DNA from: an uncultured Paracoccaceae bacterium
GTDB taxonomy: Bacteria; Pseudomonadota; Alphaproteobacteria; Rhodobacterales; Rhodobacteraceae
Direction of reading: 5' to 3'
Assembly: GCA_947500825.1 (NCBI GenBank)
Contig: CANMTR010000010.1
Span: 1-64,000, forward strand
Length of the DNA stretch: 64,000 nt
Position 1 is the first letter of the stretch, and every line of letters begins with the position of its first letter. Of the stretch, positions 19,682 through 27,825 are shown piece after piece. The position numbers were made by a program, and so were the translations under genes. Below the pieces are notes generated by a model. It saw only the letters and a list, made by a program, of their open reading frames with translations, searched no databases and was not told where the DNA came from.

Positions 19682-21004
19682 TCAGCCGGCCGCGTCCGCC
19701 CTGCGCGACAGGCACCGGGCCAGGGCCGCGAAGCTCTCGGGGGTGCCCTTCGTCTCCGCCTGCCCCAGGAACGCGTCGATCCGCGGCCAGGCCTGGACCG
19801 CGAGGTCCAGCGTCTTGTCGGAGCCGGCGGCGTAGAGGCCGGCGCGGATCATCATCTCGGAACGCTCGTAGGCCCCGGTCAGGCGCCGCGCCTCGGAGAT
19901 CAGGGTGTTCTCCTGCGGGCTCGCCGCGCCCGGCAGGGAGCGCGACACCGATCGCGACAGGTCGATGGCGGGAAACCGTCCCCGCTCGGCGATGGAACGC
20001 TCCAGCACGACGTGGCCGTCGAGCACCCCGCGCAGGGTGTCGGCGACCGCGCCGTCCATGTCGCCGCCCGCCACCAGCACGGTGAAGAGCGCGGTGATGT
20101 CGCCGGTGCCGTCCTCGCCGGGGCCGGCGCGCTCGCACAGGCCCATGATCTCCTGGGGCATGGAGGCGGGAAAGCCGCCCAGGACCGGCGCCTCGCCCCG
20201 CGCGGCGGCGACCTGGCGGTGCGCCTCGGCGTGGCGGGTGACCGAATCGGCCAGCAGGAGGACGTGGCGCCCCTGGTCGCGGAAATGCTCGGCCACGCCC
20301 AGGGCGGCGGGCAGGCAGCGCGCGCGCAGCGCCGCGGGACGGTCGGCGCTGGCGCCCACAACGACCGTGCGCGCCATGCCCTCGGGGCCCAGGACCTTCT
20401 CGACGAACTCGCGCATCTCGCGCCCCCTCTCGCCGATGAGCGCGAGGACGACCACGTCGGCCTCCACCCGGCGGGCGAGGCTGGCCAGGAGGGTGGACTT
20501 GCCCACCCCGGACCCCGCGAAGAGGCCCAGGCGCTGGCCGCGCACGACCGGCAGGAGGGTGTTGAACGCCCGCAGCCCCGTCTCGAGCCGCGTGCCGAGA
20601 CCCCGCCGGCGGGCCGCGTCGGGGGCCGGGGCGAAGAGCGGGCGCTCCTCGCGGCCGGGGAGCAGGGGGCGCCCGTCCATGGGCTGGCCGGAGGGATCGA
20701 CGATGCGGCCGATCCACGAATCGTCCGGCGCGAGGCGCAGCGGGCCGGTGGAGACGGCGGCCTGGCCCGGGCCGAGGCCGGTCAGCGGCCCGTCGGCGAG
20801 GGCGATTCGCTCGCCCCCCTCGATGGCCACGACCTCGCCCGCGATCCGGTCGGGGCCCATCGTCACGCGGTCGCCGATGGCGGCGTCGTCCAGCCCCGAG
20901 ATGCGGACCGTGCCGCCCGATATGGCCCCGATCCGGCCCACCTGGCGGTCGAGCCCGGTGCGGCGCACCAGGGCCGTGAGATTGTCCAGCCCGATATCCG
21001 TCAT
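19682..21004 (-). CDS. fliI: flagellar type III export ATPase FliI
   Basis: The hexameric ATPase that helps feed substrates to the flagellar export gate, 440 residues. The ATP synthase-beta-like core has the P-loop GLFAGSGVGKSTLL (about residues 160-173), LIGERGREMREFVE and the Walker B region LLLADSVTRHAEAHR. It has the flagellar-type N-terminal domain and lacks the features of F1-beta or Rho. The gene is divergent from flgB across a 90-bp region with a CtrA-like element. Its partner FliH is probably the product at 36211. Confidence 0.95.
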   Translation of the reverse strand: MTDIGLDNLTALVRRTGLDRQVGRIGAISGGTVRISGLDDAAIGDRVTMGPDRIAGEVVAIEGGERIALADGPLTGLGPGQAAVSTGPLRLAPDDSWIGRIVDPSGQPMDGRPLLPGREERPLFAPAPDAARRRGLGTRLETGLRAFNTLLPVVRGQRLGLFAGSGVGKSTLLASLARRVEADVVVLALIGERGREMREFVEKVLGPEGMARTVVVGASADRPAALRARCLPAALGVAEHFRDQGRHVLLLADSVTRHAEAHRQVAAARGEAPVLGGFPASMPQEIMGLCERAGPGEDGTGDITALFTVLVAGGDMDGAVADTLRGVLDGHVVLERSIAERGRFPAIDLSRSVSRSLPGAASPQENTLISEARRLTGAYERSEMMIRAGLYAAGSDKTLDLAVQAWPRIDAFLGQAETKGTPESFAALARCLSRRADAAG

Positions 21005-21058
21005 GCGTCTCGCTCCGTTCCGTCCTGGCTCGTGAAACCCTTTCTAAAGGTCTGCCGG

Positions 21059-21073
21059 TTAAACCTTCCTTGA
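21059..21073. promoter_or_regulatory. CtrA-like element in the fliI / flgB divergent promoter
   Basis: TTAA-N7-TTGA, one mismatch from the CtrA consensus TTAA-N7-TTAA, 21 bp before the flgB ATG and 54 bp before the fliI start. It is one of the two best matches in the cluster. Confidence 0.55.
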
Positions 21074-21094
21074 ACGCAGACAGGGACGACCAGG

Positions 21095-21472
21095 ATGGCC
21101 GATCTCACGATCAAAGCGATGGCGCACGACCTCATGGCCCATGCCGCGGCCCGCCAGGAGGTGGTGGCGCGCAACATGGCGAACGCCGATACGCCGGGCT
21201 ACCGCGCCAGCGACCTGCCGTCCTTCGCGGAAACGCTGGAGGAGGGGCGGGGGATGCGGGCGACGCGGTCCGGCCACCTGGGCTGGGACGCGGGGCGCAC
21301 CACGGCCGAACCCGTCGCCCGCGCGGCCGAGGCGTCGCCCAACGGCAATACCGTCTCGCTGGAGACGGAGATGATTTCCTCCGCCGAGATCCGCCAGCAG
21401 CACGACATGGCCGTGTCGATCTACTCGGCCACCCGCCAGATCATCTCCACCGCCCTGGGCCGGAACAAGTGA
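21095..21472 (+). CDS. flgB: flagellar basal-body rod protein FlgB
   Basis: A proximal rod subunit of 125 residues. It carries the axial-protein N-terminal motif RNMANADTPGYRASDLPSF (about residues 27-45), with the NxANxxTPGY core. The C-terminal helix EIRQQHDMAVSIYSATRQII is the other half of the D0 coiled coil. It begins a tightly packed operon flgB-flgC-fliE-fliQ-flgF-flgG-flgA-flgH-fliL-like on the plus strand. Confidence 0.94.
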   Translation: MADLTIKAMAHDLMAHAAARQEVVARNMANADTPGYRASDLPSFAETLEEGRGMRATRSGHLGWDAGRTTAEPVARAAEASPNGNTVSLETEMISSAEIRQQHDMAVSIYSATRQIISTALGRNK

Positions 21473-21479
21473 GGCGCGC

Positions 21480-21857
21480 ATGAGCGACATCCTGGGAACA
21501 TACGGCATCTCGGCGAGCGGCATGAAGGCGCAGGCCGACCGGCTGCGCCACCTGTCGGAAAACATCGCCAACGCCGACACGCCGGGCTACCGACGCAAGA
21601 CGGTGCCGTTCCACGACCTGGCCGACGGCCGGGTGGAGACCGGCCCCGTCCGGCTCGACCGGCGCGAGCTGCCGCAGATCTACGACCCCGGCCACCCGAT
21701 GGCCGACGACACCGGCAACTACCAGGGCTCCAACGTCGACCTGATCGTCGAGATCACCGACGCCCGCGAGGCGCAGCGCTCCTACGAGGCCAACCTCAAG
21801 GTCTTCGACCAGTCGCGCCAGATGGCCCAGGGGCTCCTGGACCTGCTCAAACGCTGA
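21480..21857 (+). CDS. flgC: flagellar basal-body rod protein FlgC
   Basis: A proximal rod subunit of 125 residues, 7 bp after flgB. It begins with the axial motif YGISASGMKAQADRLRHLSE and NIANADTPGYRRKTV, and has the FlgC-specific YQGSNVDLIVEITDAREAQ and a C-terminal coiled coil. It shares the NIANADTPGYR pattern with FlgB but is distinguished by its SNVDL region. Confidence 0.95.
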   Translation: MSDILGTYGISASGMKAQADRLRHLSENIANADTPGYRRKTVPFHDLADGRVETGPVRLDRRELPQIYDPGHPMADDTGNYQGSNVDLIVEITDAREAQRSYEANLKVFDQSRQMAQGLLDLLKR

Positions 21858-21900
21858 TCCCCACCCCGTACCGGCCCCATACCATACCAGGAGGTCCAGA

Positions 21901-22179
21901 ATGGACATTTCGACCGCCTTCGCGGCCCAACGCTATGCCGCACAGAAGCCCGCGACCGCCGCCGACCCGGTGACGGGCGCCGCCGCCGAGGCCGCGAAGG
22001 GCTTCGCCGAGACGCTGGAGGCCGCCGACAGGACCGCGCAGGCCGCCATGACCGGCAATGCCGGGCCCCAGGAGCTCGTGGAGGCCGTGGGCCGCGCCAA
22101 GTTCGCCGTCGATGCCGCGGTGACGGTGCGCGACAAGGTCGTCGAGGCCTACCAGGAAATCCTCAGGATGCCGGTCTGA
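21901..22179 (+). CDS. fliE: flagellar hook-basal body complex protein FliE
   Basis: A 92-residue protein that connects the MS-ring to the rod. The C-terminal half has the family motif ELVEAVGRAKFAVDAAVTVR followed by DKVVEAYQEILRMPV, which fits FliE well. The N-terminus is Ala-rich and variable. The start follows a GGAGGT ribosome binding site. It lies between flgC and fliQ, the normal order in this group. Confidence 0.92.
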   Translation: MDISTAFAAQRYAAQKPATAADPVTGAAAEAAKGFAETLEAADRTAQAAMTGNAGPQELVEAVGRAKFAVDAAVTVRDKVVEAYQEILRMPV

Positions 22180-22183
22180 GCGG

Positions 22184-22453
22184 ATGCTGGGAGAGGCCGT
22201 CCTCTTCGACGTGCTGCGCGAGGGGCTGTGGGTGTCGGTCGTCATCTCGGCGCCGATCCTGGCCGTCGCGCTCGTGTCGGGGCTGGTGATCGGCCTGTTC
22301 CAGGCGCTGACCTCGGTGCAGGAGATGACGCTCACCTTCGTGCCGAAGCTTCTGTGCATCGCGGGGGTGTTCTGGATCACGATGGGCTTCATGACCCGCA
22401 CGCTCCTGTCCTTCTTCGAGACATCCATCGTCCCGCTCGTCGCCGGAGGCTGA
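22184..22453 (+). CDS. fliQ: flagellar biosynthetic protein FliQ
   Basis: A small export-gate membrane protein of 89 residues with two transmembrane segments (about residues 17-37 and 52-72). The family loop GLFQALTSVQEMTLTFVPKL is well preserved. FliQ combines with FliP and FliR in the gate complex; fliR (27046) and fliP (37096) are in the same cluster but separate operons. It is 4 bp after fliE. Confidence 0.94.
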   Translation: MLGEAVLFDVLREGLWVSVVISAPILAVALVSGLVIGLFQALTSVQEMTLTFVPKLLCIAGVFWITMGFMTRTLLSFFETSIVPLVAGG

Positions 22454-22456
22454 CCC

Positions 22457-23170
22457 ATGGACAACGCGATCTATACTTCGCTCACGCGGCTTTCGGGCCT
22501 GGCGCGGGAGATGCAGTCGGTGGCCAACAACGTGGCCAACGCCGGCACCCACGGCTTTCGCAAGGAAGGCGTGATCTTCTCGGAATACGTCCGCCGGGTG
22601 GACGACGGGCCGTCCCTGTCGATGGCCGCGGGGCGGGTGCGGGAGACGTCGCACCTGCAGGGCGGGCTGGAGCGCACCGGCGGCACGCTCGACCTCGCCA
22701 TCGAGGGCGACGGGTACTTCATGGTCGAGACGCCGGACGGGCAGGCGCTGACCCGCGCGGGCGCCTTCACCCCCAACGCGGCCGGCGAGCTCGTCACCCA
22801 CGAGGGGATGCGCGTCCTCGACGCGGGCGGGGCGCCGATCCTGCTGCCGCTCGACGGGGCCGCGCTGTCTGTGGGCGAGGACGGGACCCTGTCGGCCGAC
22901 GGCGTGCCGCTGGCGCAGATCGGCCTCTGGGCGCCGGAGCGCCCGGAGGACGTGGAACGCCGCTCGGGCCTCGTCTTCGCGCTGAACGCGGAGCCCGTCC
23001 CGGCGGAGAACGCCAAGATCCTGCAAGGCCACCTGGAGATGTCGAACGTCAACCCGGTCGCCGAGATCTCCCGCATGGTCGAGGTCCAGCGCGCCTACGA
23101 GCTGAGCCAGAGCTTCCTCGAAAAGGAGGACGGCCGCATCCGCGGCGTCCTCGAGACCCTCGGACGATAG
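22457..23170 (+). CDS. flgF: flagellar basal-body rod protein FlgF
   Basis: A 237-residue proximal rod protein. N-terminal REMQSVANNVANAGTHGFRK is the axial motif and IEGDGYFMVETPDGQALTRA the conserved hook-rod beta motif (LDxAIxGxGFF in the family). The C-terminal VQRAYELSQSFLEKEDGRI closes the D0 coiled coil. Being shorter than FlgG and lacking FlgG's TGVQLGLGV segment, it is assigned as FlgF, placed directly before flgG. Confidence 0.93.
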   Translation: MDNAIYTSLTRLSGLAREMQSVANNVANAGTHGFRKEGVIFSEYVRRVDDGPSLSMAAGRVRETSHLQGGLERTGGTLDLAIEGDGYFMVETPDGQALTRAGAFTPNAAGELVTHEGMRVLDAGGAPILLPLDGAALSVGEDGTLSADGVPLAQIGLWAPERPEDVERRSGLVFALNAEPVPAENAKILQGHLEMSNVNPVAEISRMVEVQRAYELSQSFLEKEDGRIRGVLETLGR

Positions 23171-23179
23171 GAGCCCACG

Positions 23180-23965
23180 ATGCGTGCCCTTTCCATCGCC
23201 GCCACCGGCATGAGCGCCCAGCAGATGCGCGTCGAGGTGGTGTCCAACAACCTCGCCAACATGAGCACGACGGGCTACAACGCCCGCCGCGCCGAGTTCG
23301 CGGACCTTCACTACGAGCAGGTCGCCCGGCCCGGCACGATCTCCTCGGCTACGGGCACGGAGCTTCCCACCGGCGTGCAGCTCGGCCTGGGCGTTCGGCC
23401 CTCCTCGGTCACCGTCGAGCTGAAGCAGGGCTCGCTGGTGCAGACGGGGGGCGACCTCGACGTGGCGATCGAGGGCAACGGCTACATCGAGGTCGAGCTG
23501 CCCTCGGGACAGTCGGGCTTCACCCGCGACGGCGCGCTCAAGCGCACCGGGGACGGCCAGATCGTGACCTCGGACGGCTATCCGGCGGTGCCGGGCATCA
23601 CCATCCCCGACGACGCGCGCTCGGTGTCGATCAACGCCGACGGCGAGGTCTACGGCTACTTCATGGAGGAGCCCGAGCCGCAGCTCCTGGGCCAGCTCAC
23701 CCTCGCCACCTTCTCCAACGCCAAGGGGCTGGAGGCGATGGGCTCGAACCTGTTCCTGGAGACGGCGGCGAGCGGCCCCGCGCTCGTGGGCGAGCCCGGC
23801 ACCGACGGGCTGGGCACGTTCCGGCAGGGATACCTGGAGGACAGCGCCGTGGACCCGGTGCGCGAGATCACCCGGCTGATCGAGGCGCAGCGGGGCTACG
23901 AGCTCAATTCCAAGGTGATCTCGGCCGCCGACCAGATGCTCGGCGCGACGACCCAGATCCGATGA
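23180..23965 (+). CDS. flgG: flagellar basal-body rod protein FlgG
   Basis: The distal rod protein, 261 residues. It has the axial motif NNLANMSTTGYNARRAEF, the FlgG-specific GVQLGLGVRPSSV and DLDVAIEGNGYIEVELPSG, and the C-terminal EITRLIEAQRGYELNSKVI with AADQMLGATTQIR. The rod ends in FlgG and continues into the hook, whose protein is encoded elsewhere. Its stop overlaps flgA by 4 bp. Confidence 0.96.
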   Translation: MRALSIAATGMSAQQMRVEVVSNNLANMSTTGYNARRAEFADLHYEQVARPGTISSATGTELPTGVQLGLGVRPSSVTVELKQGSLVQTGGDLDVAIEGNGYIEVELPSGQSGFTRDGALKRTGDGQIVTSDGYPAVPGITIPDDARSVSINADGEVYGYFMEEPEPQLLGQLTLATFSNAKGLEAMGSNLFLETAASGPALVGEPGTDGLGTFRQGYLEDSAVDPVREITRLIEAQRGYELNSKVISAADQMLGATTQIR

Positions 23966-24387
23966 TCCGCGCCGCGCTCCTGCTTTTGCTGTGCGCCGCG
24001 CCGGCCGCCGCCGAGGTCGTGGTCGCCACCCGCACGGTGCGCGCCCAGACCCTGATCGGGCCGGGCGACGTGGCGCTGAAGCCCGGGGACGCGGCCGGGA
24101 TCGCCGGCAGCCTCGAGGCGGTGGTGGGGCAGGAGGCGCGGGTGACGCTCTATGCCGGGCGCGCCGTGCGCCAGGACGCCGTGGGCCGTCCCGCCCTCGT
24201 GGAGCGCAACCAGCTCGTCACCCTGTCGTTCCGGCACGGGGGCCTGTCGATCAACGCCGAGGGCCGCACGCTCGACCGTGCGGGCGCCGGCGAACGGGTG
24301 CGGGTGATGAACCTGGGCTCGCGCAACATCGTCGTCGGCCAGGTGGCCGAAAACGGCACAATCATCGTCAGCGGATTCTACAGATGA
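23962..24387 (+). CDS. flgA: flagellar P-ring assembly chaperone FlgA
   Basis: A 141-residue periplasmic chaperone for P-ring formation. A signal peptide covers about residues 1-17 (MIRAALLLLLCAAPAAAEV), followed by an SAF-type domain: VVVATRTVRAQTLIGPGDV and the C-terminal ERVRVMNLGSRNIVVGQV are family hallmarks. It is short compared with enterobacterial FlgA, as in other alphaproteobacteria. The P-ring gene flgI is not in the window. It is overlapped at both ends by neighbours. Confidence 0.88.
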   Translation: MIRAALLLLLCAAPAAAEVVVATRTVRAQTLIGPGDVALKPGDAAGIAGSLEAVVGQEARVTLYAGRAVRQDAVGRPALVERNQLVTLSFRHGGLSINAEGRTLDRAGAGERVRVMNLGSRNIVVGQVAENGTIIVSGFYR

Positions 24388-25115
24388 CCAGATCCCTCGT
24401 CCTGCCCCTTCTCGCCGTGGCGGCCCTCGCGGGCTGCGGATCGCGGACCGAGTTCGCCCGCGCGCCCGAACTCAGCCCGGTGAGCCAGAGCCCCGAGCTG
24501 GTGGCGATGCAGAGCCCCGGCAAGCCCGCGGCGCTCGACCCCGACCGCCCCGTGGACGGGGCCTCCCTGTGGTCGGGCGAGCGGCGCTCGCTTTTGGGCA
24601 CGCGGCGCGCCGAGACCCGGGGCGACATCGTGACCGTGGTGATCGAGATCGACGACGAGGCGGAGTTCTCCAACACCTCCGAGCGGTCGCGCACCGCCTC
24701 CGGGTCGCTGGGGATGCCAAACCTGTTCGGCCTGCCCCAGAGGCTGGAGGACAGGCTGCCGGACGGGGCCACCCTGGACGCGGCGGTGGGATACGAGTCC
24801 AACAGCCGCTCCGAGGGCGATGGATCGTCGCGCCGCAACGAGCAGATGACCCTGCGCGTGGCCGCCACCGTGACCGAGATCCTGCCCAACGGCAGCTTCG
24901 CCATCGAGGGGCGCCAGGAGGTGCGGATGAACTTCGAGCTGCGCGAGCTGGTGGTCACCGGGTTCGTCCGCCCCGAGGACATCTCGCGGCGCAACGAGGT
25001 CAGCTACGACAAGATCGCCGCCGCGCGGATCTCCTATGGCGGCCGCGGCCGCATCCAGGAGGTGCAGCAGCCGCGCTGGGGCCAGCAGGCCCTCGACACC
25101 ATCTCGCCGTTCTGA
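24384..25115 (+). CDS. flgH: flagellar L-ring protein FlgH
   Basis: The outer-membrane L-ring lipoprotein, 243 residues. The signal peptide ends with the lipobox LAGC, giving the lipidated Cys18. SLWSGERRSLLGTRRAETRGD, with DIVTVVIEIDDEAEFSN, and the later NGSFAIEGRQEVRMNFELRE are typical, as is the C-terminal VTGFVRPEDISRRNEVSYD. It overlaps flgA by 4 bp. Confidence 0.94.
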   Translation: MTRSLVLPLLAVAALAGCGSRTEFARAPELSPVSQSPELVAMQSPGKPAALDPDRPVDGASLWSGERRSLLGTRRAETRGDIVTVVIEIDDEAEFSNTSERSRTASGSLGMPNLFGLPQRLEDRLPDGATLDAAVGYESNSRSEGDGSSRRNEQMTLRVAATVTEILPNGSFAIEGRQEVRMNFELRELVVTGFVRPEDISRRNEVSYDKIAAARISYGGRGRIQEVQQPRWGQQALDTISPF

Positions 25116-25129
25116 AGGAGGGCCGTGCC

Positions 25130-25633
25130 ATGATCGCCAAGTTGCTTCCTGTCGTCCTCCTGGCGCTGGGCGCGGGCGCCGGGGTCGGCGCCGGCGTGGC
25201 GCTGCGCCCCGCGCCCGCCGCGGTGCCCGACGGCGGCGGCGCCGATGTCGCCGCCACGGACGAGGCGGAGGATCACGAAAGCGGTGACGGGGGCGGGCAC
25301 GGGAAGGGCGAGGAGATCTTCGTCGACCTCGACCAGCAATTCGTGGTGCCCGTCCTCGAGGACGGGCGCGTCAACTCGATGGTGGTGATGTCGCTGACGC
25401 TGGATGTCACGGCCGAGGCCGAGGAGCTGGCGCAGACGCGCCGGCCCCGGCTGCGCGACAGCTTCCTGCGGGTAATGCTCGATCACGCCAACACGGGCGG
25501 CTTCGACGGCACGTTCACCTCGAACGGGGCGATGGACCGCCTGCGCGGCGCCCTGAAGGACGTGGGCCGCCGCGAGCTCGGGCCGGGCCTGCGCGAGGTG
25601 CTGATCCTGGACTTCAACCGCCAGGACGTCTGA
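25130..25633 (+). CDS. FliL-like flagellar basal body-associated protein (first of two)
   Basis: A 167-residue membrane-anchored periplasmic protein. One transmembrane helix lies at residues 5-27, then an acidic His/Asp linker and a small alpha/beta domain beginning IFVDLDQQFVVPVLEDGRVN. The domain layout and the C-terminal REVLILDFNRQDV tail fit the FliL superfamily, which supports stator assembly. A second FliL, more divergent, is encoded at 33955. It ends the flgB operon and overlaps the next minus-strand gene by 20 bp. Confidence 0.72.
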   Translation: MIAKLLPVVLLALGAGAGVGAGVALRPAPAAVPDGGGADVAATDEAEDHESGDGGGHGKGEEIFVDLDQQFVVPVLEDGRVNSMVVMSLTLDVTAEAEELAQTRRPRLRDSFLRVMLDHANTGGFDGTFTSNGAMDRLRGALKDVGRRELGPGLREVLILDFNRQDV

Positions 25634-25964
25634 GCCCGGCCAGCGCCGCGGTCGCCTCGGCGCGTCCGAACGAGCGCCGCGCCGCGCCCAGGGCCTTCTC
25701 GTGCCCGGCGCGGAGCTGCGCGAGCTGGGCCATGGACCGCGTCAGCCGCTCCTCGGCCCAGGCCAGCCAGACCGGATCGGCACCCGACAGGCGCGCGGCG
25801 TCCAGGTCGGCCTGGGCCAGCCGGCGGTCGCGGATCTCGCGGATCGCGGCGGCCTCGGCCTCGATCCGGCGCATCTGCGCCACGATCCCCTCCACCTTCG
25901 ACAGGTCGCGGTCGCGCAGGAGCGCCGAGATCGCGGCGATATCCTTCATTCCGTCGGTGTTCAT
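25614..25964 (-). CDS. hypothetical coiled-coil protein, FliJ-like
   Basis: A 116-residue, almost wholly helical protein rich in Ala, Arg and Glu (for example VEGIVAQMRRIEAEAAAIRE), with no membrane segment. Size, coiled-coil character and place beside flhB suggest a FliJ-type export accessory, but no sequence motif proves it. Its start overlaps the flhB stop by 4 bp, making it the last gene of the flhA-fliR-flhB operon, and its 3' end overlaps the convergent fliL-like gene. Confidence 0.5.
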   Translation of the reverse strand: MNTDGMKDIAAISALLRDRDLSKVEGIVAQMRRIEAEAAAIREIRDRRLAQADLDAARLSGADPVWLAWAEERLTRSMAQLAQLRAGHEKALGAARRSFGRAEATAALAGLRRPGG

Positions 25965-27049
25965 CTGGCGCGGGCCTTTCGTTGCATGTCCTCGGCGAAG
26001 CGGATCGACACCGCCACGGCGGCATAGTGCTCGGGCTTGATCTCCTCGCCCACCTCGACCACCGCGTGGAGGGCGCGGGCCGTGGGCGGGTCGCTCCGGA
26101 TCGGCACGCCCGCCTCCTCGGCCGCCTCGCGGATGCGGGCGGCGACATGGTCGACCCCCTTGGCCACGCATTGCGGCGCGCCGGGGCTGGAGCGGTCCCA
26201 TTTCAGGGCGACGGCGTAATGGGTGGGGTTCACGATCACGACCGAGGCCTCGGGCACGTCGGCGATCATGCCGTTCATGGCGATCTGCTGGCCGCGCTGG
26301 CGGCGCTGGGCCTTGAAGTGCGGATCGCCCTCGGAGTCCTTGTGCTCGTCGGTCATTTCCTTGCGGGACATGCGGTTCTTCTGCATGTGGTGGTGGCGCT
26401 GCCAGAGCATGTCGAGCGCGCCGATCCCCACCGCGACCGCCAGCACCAGCCACAGGAAGCGGACCACCAGCTTGAGCGACGCGGCCATGGACATGCCCGG
26501 ATCGAGGGAGACGAAGGCCAGGATCGTGGGCAGGCTGGAGGCGACGAAGACCGACAGGATCACGGCGTAGAGCAGGAGCTTGGCCGCGCTCTTGGCGAAC
26601 TCCATCAGGCCGTCGGCGCCGAACTTCTGCTTGGCGTTCGACAGCGGCGAGACCTTCGACAGCTTGGGCTGCAGCTTGGAGCCGGTGAAGATGAGCGCGC
26701 GCTGGGCCAGGACGCAGGCGAGCGCGCAGAGGGGCGGCAGCACGAACAGGGGCGCGAGCGCGCGGGCCGTCTCGGCCATCATGGCGCCCGCGAGGCTCGC
26801 CCCGCCGCCGTCCGTCTCGCCGATGCTCGCCGCGATGCGGTCGGCCTGGCCCAGAACGCGCGCCAGGGAGGTGCCCATCTCCTGCAGGCCGCTGGCCCCG
26901 GTGGCCAGGATCGCGGCCAGCATGCCGGCGTAGCCCGCGGCGGTGATGAGGTCGTTGGAGCGGGGCACCTCGCCCTTCTTGCGGGCGTCGTCGAGCTTCT
27001 TCTGGGAGGGCTCGTGGCTCTTCTCGGCGTCGTCGTCCTGCTCGCTCAT
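25961..27049 (-). CDS. flhB: flagellar biosynthesis protein FlhB
   Basis: The substrate-specificity switch of the flagellar export apparatus, 362 residues. A charged N-terminus (EKSHEPSQKKLDDARKKGEV) precedes four transmembrane helices, then the cytoplasmic domain with the self-cleaving NPTH site in VVIVNPTHYAVALKW (about residue 270). The GVPIRSDPPTARALH motif follows. Its action with FliK sets the switch from hook to filament export. Overlaps of 4 bp with fliR and with the FliJ-like gene show coupling. Confidence 0.96.
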   Translation of the reverse strand: MSEQDDDAEKSHEPSQKKLDDARKKGEVPRSNDLITAAGYAGMLAAILATGASGLQEMGTSLARVLGQADRIAASIGETDGGGASLAGAMMAETARALAPLFVLPPLCALACVLAQRALIFTGSKLQPKLSKVSPLSNAKQKFGADGLMEFAKSAAKLLLYAVILSVFVASSLPTILAFVSLDPGMSMAASLKLVVRFLWLVLAVAVGIGALDMLWQRHHHMQKNRMSRKEMTDEHKDSEGDPHFKAQRRQRGQQIAMNGMIADVPEASVVIVNPTHYAVALKWDRSSPGAPQCVAKGVDHVAARIREAAEEAGVPIRSDPPTARALHAVVEVGEEIKPEHYAAVAVSIRFAEDMQRKARAR

Positions 27050-27825
27050 CTGGGCGCCTCCGCCGGATCGGCCAGGAAGATGTCGAGGTTCGACAGCCAG
27101 ACCTGCAGCACGAAAGGCAGGCAGATGGCGAGGAGCGCGAGCCCCGCGAGCGTGATCGCGGGCGCGCCGATGAAGGCTACCATGAGCTGGGGCATGGCGC
27201 GGTTGATGACGCCGAGCGTCAGGTTGTAGATCAGCGACGTGATCACGAACGGGATCGCCAGCGCGAAGCCCAGTGCGAAGGCCTTGCCGATCCGGCTCAC
27301 GCCCCAGTCCGTCAGGTCGGAGGGCGCGGGCCAGCGCCCCGCGGGCAGCATGTCGTAGGAGCCGATCAGGTAGGCCGCGACCTTCACGTGGAGGCCCGCG
27401 GAGACGGCGATCGCGAGGCCGGCCATCACCATGATGTGCCCGAAGGCGGGGAGCGGGTCGGCCCCGGTCTGGCCACCGAAGATCTGCGCCAGCGACATGG
27501 TCTGGGCCGCCATGGAGCCCGCCATCTGCAGGGCGGCGACGAACAGGCGCACGGTGGCCCCGAGTGCCAGGCCGATGATCACCTCGGTCGCGAGCGCCGG
27601 GCCGATCACCCCGCCCGGCCCGCCGATCTCGGGCAGGGGGCCGGCGGCGGGGGCGACCACGGCGGTGAAAACCAGGGCGAGGGCGAGGCGCACCCGCACA
27701 GGGACCGACTGCTCGCCGAAGGCGGGCAGCATCGCCATCGCCGCGCCCACCCGCAGGAACACGAGGAAGGCGGCGGCGACGCCGCCCTCGGCCATGCCCG
27801 CGAGGTCGGCCAGGGCCGCGATCAC
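27046..27825 (-). CDS. fliR: flagellar biosynthetic protein FliR
   Basis: An export-gate protein of 259 residues with about six hydrophobic helices. The N-terminal FLVFLRVGAAMAMLPAFGEQ and the C-terminal MPQLMVAFIGAPAITLAGL are characteristic. Translation begins at a GTG that overlaps the flhA stop (GTGA). FliR, FliP and FliQ form the core gate; all three are present in the window. Confidence 0.94.
   Translation of the reverse strand: MIAALADLAGMAEGGVAAAFLVFLRVGAAMAMLPAFGEQSVPVRVRLALALVFTAVVAPAAGPLPEIGGPGGVIGPALATEVIIGLALGATVRLFVAALQMAGSMAAQTMSLAQIFGGQTGADPLPAFGHIMVMAGLAIAVSAGLHVKVAAYLIGSYDMLPAGRWPAPSDLTDWGVSRIGKAFALGFALAIPFVITSLIYNLTLGVINRAMPQLMVAFIGAPAITLAGLALLAICLPFVLQVWLSNLDIFLADPAEAPR

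Noticed and set aside
24569-25633. A fused FlgH-FliL open frame
   Set aside because: The long frame is partly a shadow of flgH; the FliL-like gene has its own ATG at 25130 with a ribosome binding site (GAAGGAGG).
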